Shown: positions 33,628 to 38,265 of the stretch, one piece after another
Layout: each line of letters starts with the position of its first letter
How positions within the stretch are numbered: the stretch's first letter is position 1
NCBI GenBank assembly: GCA_032160545.1
Contig: JAVHVN010000174.1
Span: 1-38,265 of the forward strand
DNA from: DATGFB01 sp032160545
GTDB taxonomy: Bacteria > Actinomycetota > Actinomycetes > Mycobacteriales > Jatrophihabitantaceae
Direction of reading: 5' to 3'
DNA length: 38,265 nucleotides
Made by a program: the position numbers and the translations under genes
Notes under the pieces: model-generated
What the model saw: the letters and a program-made list of their open reading frames with translations, nothing else
Databases searched by the model: none
What the model was told of the DNA's origin: nothing

Positions 33628-34710
33628 ATGGACCGGACGGACCCGCTGCAGGTCGGCATTTTCGGTTACGGACTCGCCGGCGCGCTGTTCCACGCGCCGT
33701 TCGTCGCGGCGACGCCGGACCTACGGCTCGCCGCGGTCTCGACGTCCGATCCCGAACGCCGACGGGAGGCGATCGATGCGTATCCCGGCGTCCGGGTGTT
33801 CTCCTCGGCGGGCGAACTGCTCGCCGATCCGTCCCTCGACATCGTGGTCGTCGCGACGCCGAATCGCACCCACGTGCCCCTGGCCGCCGCCGCCATCGAG
33901 GCCGGCCGCGCCGTCGTGGTCGACAAGCCGCTGGCGGGGACGGCCGCCGAGGCGCAGCAGCTGCTCGAGCTGGCCGAGCGCCGGGGCGTCCTGCTCACCG
34001 TGTTCCAGAACCGGCGGTGGGACGGCGACTTCGCCACACTCCGGCAGCTCGTGGGCGATGGGCAGCTCGGGGCGGTCTGGCGTTTCGAGTCGCGGTTCGA
34101 GCGGTGGCGCCCCGAGGTGGGCAGAGGCTGGCGCGACAGCGCCGAGCCGGCCGACGCCGGCGGCCTGCTCTTCGATCTGGGCAGCCATCTGGTCGACCAG
34201 GCGCTCGTGCTCTTCGGGCGGCCTACCGAGGTGTACGCGCAGGTCCTGACCCGGCGGCCGGGCGCAGCGGTCGACGACGACGTCTTCGTGGCGCTGACCC
34301 ACGCGGGCGGGGTGCGGTCGCAGCTGTGGATGACCGCGACCGCGGCACAGGCCGGGCCGCGCTTTCGAGTCCTGGGCAGCAGCGCCGGTTTCGTGAAGTA
34401 CGGCATGGATCCGCAGGAGGACGCACTGAACGCAGGGCGCCGGCCGGTGGCGGGCGGGCCCTGGGGCGTCGAGGAGCAGTCGGCGTGGGGGCGGCTCGGC
34501 ACCGACTCGTCGAACCGGCAGGTCGAGACCCGGCCCGGTGACTACGGCGGCTTCTACCGTCAGCTCGCGGCGGCGCTGCGGGGCGACGCGCCCGTGCCGG
34601 TCGACCCGCGCGAGGCCGTCGCAGCCCTGGCCGTCATCGAGGCAGCGGCCCGCTCGTCCACGACCCGGTCCGTCGTGTCGCTGCCGCCCGTCGAAACCCC
34701 GCCGGTCTAG
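33628..34710 (+). CDS. Gfo/Idh/MocA-family oxidoreductase
   Basis: The 360-residue protein has N-terminal Rossmann motif GIFGYGLAGALFHAPF (10-25), VATPNRTHVPLA and the conserved lysine K100 in VDKPLAG. The C-terminal half has QNRRWDGDF and GGLLFDLGSHLVDQ. The family uses NAD(P) on sugars, inositols or related compounds. The YgjR/YvaA-like pattern is visible, but the substrate is unknown. ATG 33628 is chosen over longer frames because those run through the divergent gene. It appears outside the island regulon. Its TAG overlaps the convergent stop within CTAG (34707-34710). Confidence 0.9.
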   Translation: MDRTDPLQVGIFGYGLAGALFHAPFVAATPDLRLAAVSTSDPERRREAIDAYPGVRVFSSAGELLADPSLDIVVVATPNRTHVPLAAAAIEAGRAVVVDKPLAGTAAEAQQLLELAERRGVLLTVFQNRRWDGDFATLRQLVGDGQLGAVWRFESRFERWRPEVGRGWRDSAEPADAGGLLFDLGSHLVDQALVLFGRPTEVYAQVLTRRPGAAVDDDVFVALTHAGGVRSQLWMTATAAQAGPRFRVLGSSAGFVKYGMDPQEDALNAGRRPVAGGPWGVEEQSAWGRLGTDSSNRQVETRPGDYGGFYRQLAAALRGDAPVPVDPREAVAALAVIEAAARSSTTRSVVSLPPVETPPV

Positions 34711-36026
34711 TCGTCGGTGCCCAGCAGGGTGGCCCGCTTCGCCAGTAGCTCCTCGCGCGTACGCGGCATGCCGCTCGCGCCGCGCCGCGCCGGCTTCACC
34801 GCGAGTACCTGGTTGACGCCGATGCGGTTGCCCTCGAACGCCAGCGCCGACCCGGCCATGTAGAGCCGCCAGATCCGCGCTCGCCCGGGACTGGTCAACG
34901 CGACCGCACGATCCCAATCGGACTCGAGGTTTGCGACCCAGGCCCGCAGCGTGAGCGCGTAGTGCTCCCGCAGCGACTCGACATCTCGCACCTCGAAGCC
35001 CTCGCCCTCGAGCGCGTTCACCATCATCCCGAGCGGCTCCAGCTCCCCGTCGGGGAACACGTAGCGGTCGATGAACGACGTCGACGAGAACTCGGCGCGA
35101 GGTCCCGGTCGGCGCGAGATCGCGTGGTTGAGCAGCCGGCCGCCCTCCCGCAGCAAGGCGAACAGGTCGGCGCTGTACACCGGCAGGAGTGCGGCACCGA
35201 CGTGCTCGGCCATGCCGATGGACGAGATCGCGTCGTAGGGGCCGTCCGAGACGTCGCGGTAGTCCTGTACGCGGATCTCGACGCGGTCGGACAGCCCCTC
35301 GTCGGCGACCTTCGCGCGCGCGTACGCTGCCTGCTCCTGCGACAGCGTCACGCCGACGACGTCGACGCCGTACCGGCTCGCGGCGTGCACGGCGAACGTG
35401 CCCCACCCGCATCCGACGTCGAGGACCCGCATACCGGCGTCGAGGCCGAGTTTGCGCGCGACCAGATCGCACTTCGCGTACTGCGCGTCCGTCAGCGTGA
35501 AGTCCGGTGAGGGTGCCTGCTCCCAGTAGGCGCACGAGTACGTCATCGAGTCGCCGAGGACGATCCGGTAGAAGTCGTTGCCGACGTCGTAGTGGTGGGC
35601 GATCGCGCCTGCGTCGCGGTCCTTCGTGTGCCGCCGTCCACGCTTGCGAGGCGACTCCTCGGCGGGCGGTGCCGGGGGCGGGCCGATCACCCCGAGGCGC
35701 ACGACCGCCTTCAGCAGCGCCTTCTTGGTAGCGGCGTCGACGGTCACGCCGACGCCCTGCTCGGGATCGGAGACCTGGTCGAGTGCGTCGAGTCCGGCTA
35801 CCAGGTCACCGCGCACGTCGATGTCGCCCGAGACGTACGCACGGGCGAACCCGAGTTCGTTGGGCGCCCACAGGATCCGGCGCAGCGCCCTGCGGTTGCG
35901 GATGACCAGTTGCAGCGCAGCGTCTGGCGGGCCGACGCGGCTGCCGTCCCAGCACTCGAGGCTCACCGGGGCCGCCGCACCGAACGCCGCACGCACCAGC
36001 GGCCCCACCACGTCCGCGACCGTCAT
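34707..36026 (-). CDS. Cyclopropane-fatty-acid-synthase-like SAM methyltransferase
   Basis: The 439-residue protein has an N-terminal domain, a Pro/Arg-rich linker (about 115-137) and the CFA synthase core: HHYDVGNDFY (144-153), SMTYSCAYW (160-168), SAM motif VLDVGCGWG (201-209) and GVTLSQEQ. The family transfers a methylene or methyl group from SAM to phospholipid acyl chains at the membrane surface. Actinobacteria often have several copies, including mycolic-acid-type and methylating ones, so the exact product is uncertain. ATG 36026. It is separate from the catabolic island. Confidence 0.9.
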   Translation of the reverse strand: MTVADVVGPLVRAAFGAAAPVSLECWDGSRVGPPDAALQLVIRNRRALRRILWAPNELGFARAYVSGDIDVRGDLVAGLDALDQVSDPEQGVGVTVDAATKKALLKAVVRLGVIGPPPAPPAEESPRKRGRRHTKDRDAGAIAHHYDVGNDFYRIVLGDSMTYSCAYWEQAPSPDFTLTDAQYAKCDLVARKLGLDAGMRVLDVGCGWGTFAVHAASRYGVDVVGVTLSQEQAAYARAKVADEGLSDRVEIRVQDYRDVSDGPYDAISSIGMAEHVGAALLPVYSADLFALLREGGRLLNHAISRRPGPRAEFSSTSFIDRYVFPDGELEPLGMMVNALEGEGFEVRDVESLREHYALTLRAWVANLESDWDRAVALTSPGRARIWRLYMAGSALAFEGNRIGVNQVLAVKPARRGASGMPRTREELLAKRATLLGTDD

Positions 36027-36090
36027 CGCCGTACTCCTCCCGTCGGTTGCACGCAGTACACGCTAACGGCCCTGGTGCGGGCGCTCGCCA

Positions 36091-37686
36091 CTACCGCAGG
36101 CGCGGGAGCCGCTGCGGGTGCTCGAGGACCTCGCGGAACAGGTCGCCCCGCTCGGCGAGACGGTCGAGGATCGTGCGGATCGTCCACCGGTCCGGCCGCA
36201 GCGCCGGGTCGTCGAGTTCGTCCCACTCGATCGGAGCCGAAACGGGCGCGCCTGCCGCGGGCCGCGGGCTGTAGGGCGCCACCAGCGTCTTGTTGACCGC
36301 GTTCTGGGTGTAGTCGAGTCGGGCGAGGCCGCCTCGGTCATCGACGTTCCACTTCCAGCTCACCAGGTCGGGTACGACCGCGCCGACCGACTTCGACAGT
36401 CGTTCGACCCACGCCCGCGTCTCGTCGAACGTCGGCCCGGGCTCGATCGGGATCCAGATCTGGATCCCGCGCCGACCGGTCACTTTCGCCCGCGCGGTCA
36501 CCCCGAGATGCTCGAGCGCAGTGCGGTGCAACCGGGCGAGCACCAGCAGGTCGTCCCAGCCGGTGCGCTCACCGGGGTCGAGGTCGATCAGGGCGTAGCT
36601 CGGGCACTGCGGTGCGCTGACCGGTGAAGTCCACGCATGCCACTCGAGCGCGCCGAAGTTCGCCGCCCAGACGAGAGCGGCGGGTTCGTCCACCATCAGG
36701 TACGTCCGGGTCTCGCCCGCGTCGGCGTCGGGGTTCTCCCAGCGCGGCAGCCACTCGGGCGCGTGGCTCGGCAACTCCTTGTGCCAGAAGCCTTTCGATG
36801 CGGCTCCGTTGGGGTAGCGGTGCATGTTCAACGCGCGTCCGCTCAGGTAGGGCAGCAGGGTGGGGGCGATCCGCGCCGAATAGCGCAGCAGGTCACGTTT
36901 GGAGACCGGCTGCTCGCCGGGTCGCGGCGGGAACAGCAGCTTGTCAAGGTTGGTGACCTTCAGCTCCCGCCCGAACACCTGCCACGTTCCTGCCGTGTCC
37001 ATCGTGTCGAGCTCGGCCAGCTCGTCGTCGGTCGGCATCGCGACCGACGAGGTCTTGAGCAGGACCGAGGCGCGGGCGGCCGGCACGTCCGATCGCCACA
37101 TCCGGTCCGGGTCGGCCTTCACCTCGTCGTTGCTGCGGCCGGTGAGCACGGAGTTCGGGTGTTCCTCCGGGTCCCATCCCTTGATCGCGCCGTCGTCGTG
37201 CTTGTGCAGCAGCAGCCACTCCTCCCGATCGTCGCGACCGCGGCTGGTACGCACCAGGACGAAGCGGCCGCGCAGCTTCTGGCCGTACAGGTCCAGGTGC
37301 AGCTCGCCGTCTCGGATCGCCCGGCCGGGGTCGTCGCTCTCGTGCGGCTCCCAGGTGCCGGCATCCCACACGATCACGTCACCGCCGCCGTACTGGCCGG
37401 CCGGGATCACCCCCTCGAAGTCGAAGTACTCGATCGGGTGGTCCTCGACATGGAAGGCGGCGCGGCGTACGTCCGGGTCCAGCGTCGGGCCCTTCGGCAC
37501 TGCCCAGCTGACCAGCACGCCCTCGATCTCGAGGCGGAAGTCGTAGTGCAGCCGTCGGGCCCGGTGGCGCTGGACGACGAACCGGCGCCGCCCGTTCTGG
37601 CCCGCGGCTGATGATCGACCGGCGGGCTCCGGGGTGCGGGCGAAGTCACGCTTGCGGTGGTACGCCGCAAGCTGGTCGCGCGCCAT
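36091..37686 (-). CDS. ligD: LigD-type NHEJ protein: 3'-phosphoesterase plus polymerase/primase domains, no ligase
   Basis: A 531-residue protein. Residues about 35-190 form the phosphoesterase domain with intact catalytic residues H41, H47, D49, R51, H83 and Y87. Residues about 235-525 form the LigD polymerase domain with metal aspartates D368 and D370 (IDLDPG) and D458 (ARLDYTQN). The ATP-dependent ligase domain present in mycobacterial LigD is absent. It trims and fills DNA ends in non-homologous end joining, and a separate ligase and Ku must be elsewhere. The PE-Pol order matches several actinobacteria with split systems. ATG 37686. Confidence 0.92.
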   Translation of the reverse strand: MARDQLAAYHRKRDFARTPEPAGRSSAAGQNGRRRFVVQRHRARRLHYDFRLEIEGVLVSWAVPKGPTLDPDVRRAAFHVEDHPIEYFDFEGVIPAGQYGGGDVIVWDAGTWEPHESDDPGRAIRDGELHLDLYGQKLRGRFVLVRTSRGRDDREEWLLLHKHDDGAIKGWDPEEHPNSVLTGRSNDEVKADPDRMWRSDVPAARASVLLKTSSVAMPTDDELAELDTMDTAGTWQVFGRELKVTNLDKLLFPPRPGEQPVSKRDLLRYSARIAPTLLPYLSGRALNMHRYPNGAASKGFWHKELPSHAPEWLPRWENPDADAGETRTYLMVDEPAALVWAANFGALEWHAWTSPVSAPQCPSYALIDLDPGERTGWDDLLVLARLHRTALEHLGVTARAKVTGRRGIQIWIPIEPGPTFDETRAWVERLSKSVGAVVPDLVSWKWNVDDRGGLARLDYTQNAVNKTLVAPYSPRPAAGAPVSAPIEWDELDDPALRPDRWTIRTILDRLAERGDLFREVLEHPQRLPRLR

Positions 37687-37769
37687 CAGCGGTACTCCAC
37701 GGGATCAGGGTCCCCCGTGCCGATCGAGCGCTCAACCGGGCTCCGGGTGATTCGTGCAGGCGTGGCCCC

Positions 37770-38265
37770 TTACGGAACGTCGACGGTCTGCTCGGGGCTC
37801 GTGCGTCTGATGCCGCCGGCATCGACGGTCCAGGTCCAGCGGTAGTGCCCCGGTGGCAGTGCGACCGTGCGGGTGACGTCGATGCGGTCGGGCACCCGGA
37901 CGTCTCGGGCGATGATGCCGGTGATCACGCGTGCTCCGCGCAGCGTGTACGAGAGCGTCACGGTTTCGGGCTGGGCGGTGATCACGGTGGCGGAGAAGGT
38001 TCCGGCGCCGGCGAACGGGTGCAGCGTGAGCTGCGTGTCGATGGCGTGGCTGCCGGAGCCGACGCTGGACGGCGTGGAGGCGCGGGGCGTCGGCGTCGGC
38101 TGGGGCGTCCGTGACACCGTCGTCGATGCCGCCGCCGTCGCCGTTGCCGACGCGCGCCGCGCTGGCGTCGGTGGAGGCGCCACCGTCGATAGCCGGTACG
38201 TCGGCGTGGCGGGGGACGAGGTGCGATCAGAGGTGCTCGCCGTGCTGGTGACGGGATCGACGGCC
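37770..38265 (-). CDS. Partial Thr/Ala/Pro-rich protein with a C-terminal beta-rich domain
   Basis: The frame stays open from TAA at 37770-37772 to the right edge, so the gene continues outside the window. The visible 164 residues start in a Thr/Ser/Ala/Pro-rich linker, then a beta-rich segment with TLHPFAGAGTFSATVITA and LPPGHYRWTWTVDAGG. The pattern suggests an extracellular linker and an Ig-like or similar domain at the end of a secreted or membrane protein. A family cannot be named. No clear start exists in the window; a GTG at 38183 is internal. Confidence 0.65.
   Translation of the reverse strand, partial: AVDPVTSTASTSDRTSSPATPTYRLSTVAPPPTPARRASATATAAASTTVSRTPQPTPTPRASTPSSVGSGSHAIDTQLTLHPFAGAGTFSATVITAQPETVTLSYTLRGARVITGIIARDVRVPDRIDVTRTVALPPGHYRWTWTVDAGGIRRTSPEQTVDVP

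Noticed and set aside
1..38265. tRNA, rRNA, CRISPR, insertion sequence or phage integration site
   Set aside because: I looked for tRNA-like ends, regular repeats, transposase or integrase motifs and flanking repeats and saw none. A dedicated tRNA scan could still find something I missed.

Overview
The window is high-GC DNA that reads as an actinobacterial chromosome (Actinomycetota; the order cannot be settled from the sequence). The evidence is the strong G/C third-position bias, frequent GTG starts, an F420-dependent glucose-6-phosphate dehydrogenase, and a LigD-type protein with phosphoesterase and polymerase domains but no ligase domain. No tRNA, rRNA, CRISPR array, transposase or integrase was seen.

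Layout. (1) 1-1070: the last codons of an unknown gene, then a TRIP13/Pch2-type AAA+ ATPase. This could be the tail of a type III CBASS-like HORMA/TRIP13 defence module that begins outside the window. (2) 1138-14037: a long plus-strand operon. It holds an alpha/beta hydrolase, a binuclear cyclic amidohydrolase, an LLM-class oxidoreductase, a CoxG-like protein, a three-subunit molybdenum hydroxylase of xanthine dehydrogenase type, a lipoprotein-dependent ABC importer with a fused permease, and an MFS carrier. (3) 14099-15034: a GntR/FCD regulator. (4) 15229-20289: a YtcJ-type amidohydrolase, an M29/NicX-like metalloprotein, F420-dependent glucose-6-phosphate dehydrogenase and an EamA carrier. 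(5) 25579 down to 20293 on the minus strand: two cupins, then a second ABC importer of the same architecture as the first. (6) 25941-32333: a third ABC importer (NMT1/SsuA type with two permeases), an iron-ADH-family protein with an altered metal site, a 3-hydroxyisobutyrate-dehydrogenase-family enzyme and a metallo-beta-lactamase-fold hydrolase. (7) 32341-38265: an XdhC-type maturation factor, a Gfo/Idh/MocA oxidoreductase, a cyclopropane-fatty-acid-synthase-like methyltransferase, LigD (PE-Pol) and a partial Thr/Ala/Pro-rich protein.

Blocks 2-6 look like one catabolic island of about 31 kb. All five transcription units (1138, 14099, 15229, minus-strand 25579, 25941) carry a GTATYC-type motif (GTATTC or GTATCC, either strand) just upstream. 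In four of them the motif lies in or beside a recognisable promoter. I did not see it in the other short intergenic gaps. The GntR/FCD protein is the obvious candidate to bind it.

The enzyme set suggests uptake and oxidative degradation of an N-heterocyclic or otherwise amide-containing compound: Mo-dependent ring hydroxylation, hydrolytic opening of a cyclic amide, an M29/NicX-fold protein, cupins, then dehydrogenases. FGD suggests that at least one step uses reduced F420, with the LLM enzyme as candidate. The substrate is not known. The substrate class and step order are inference; the gene families and motifs are read from the sequence.
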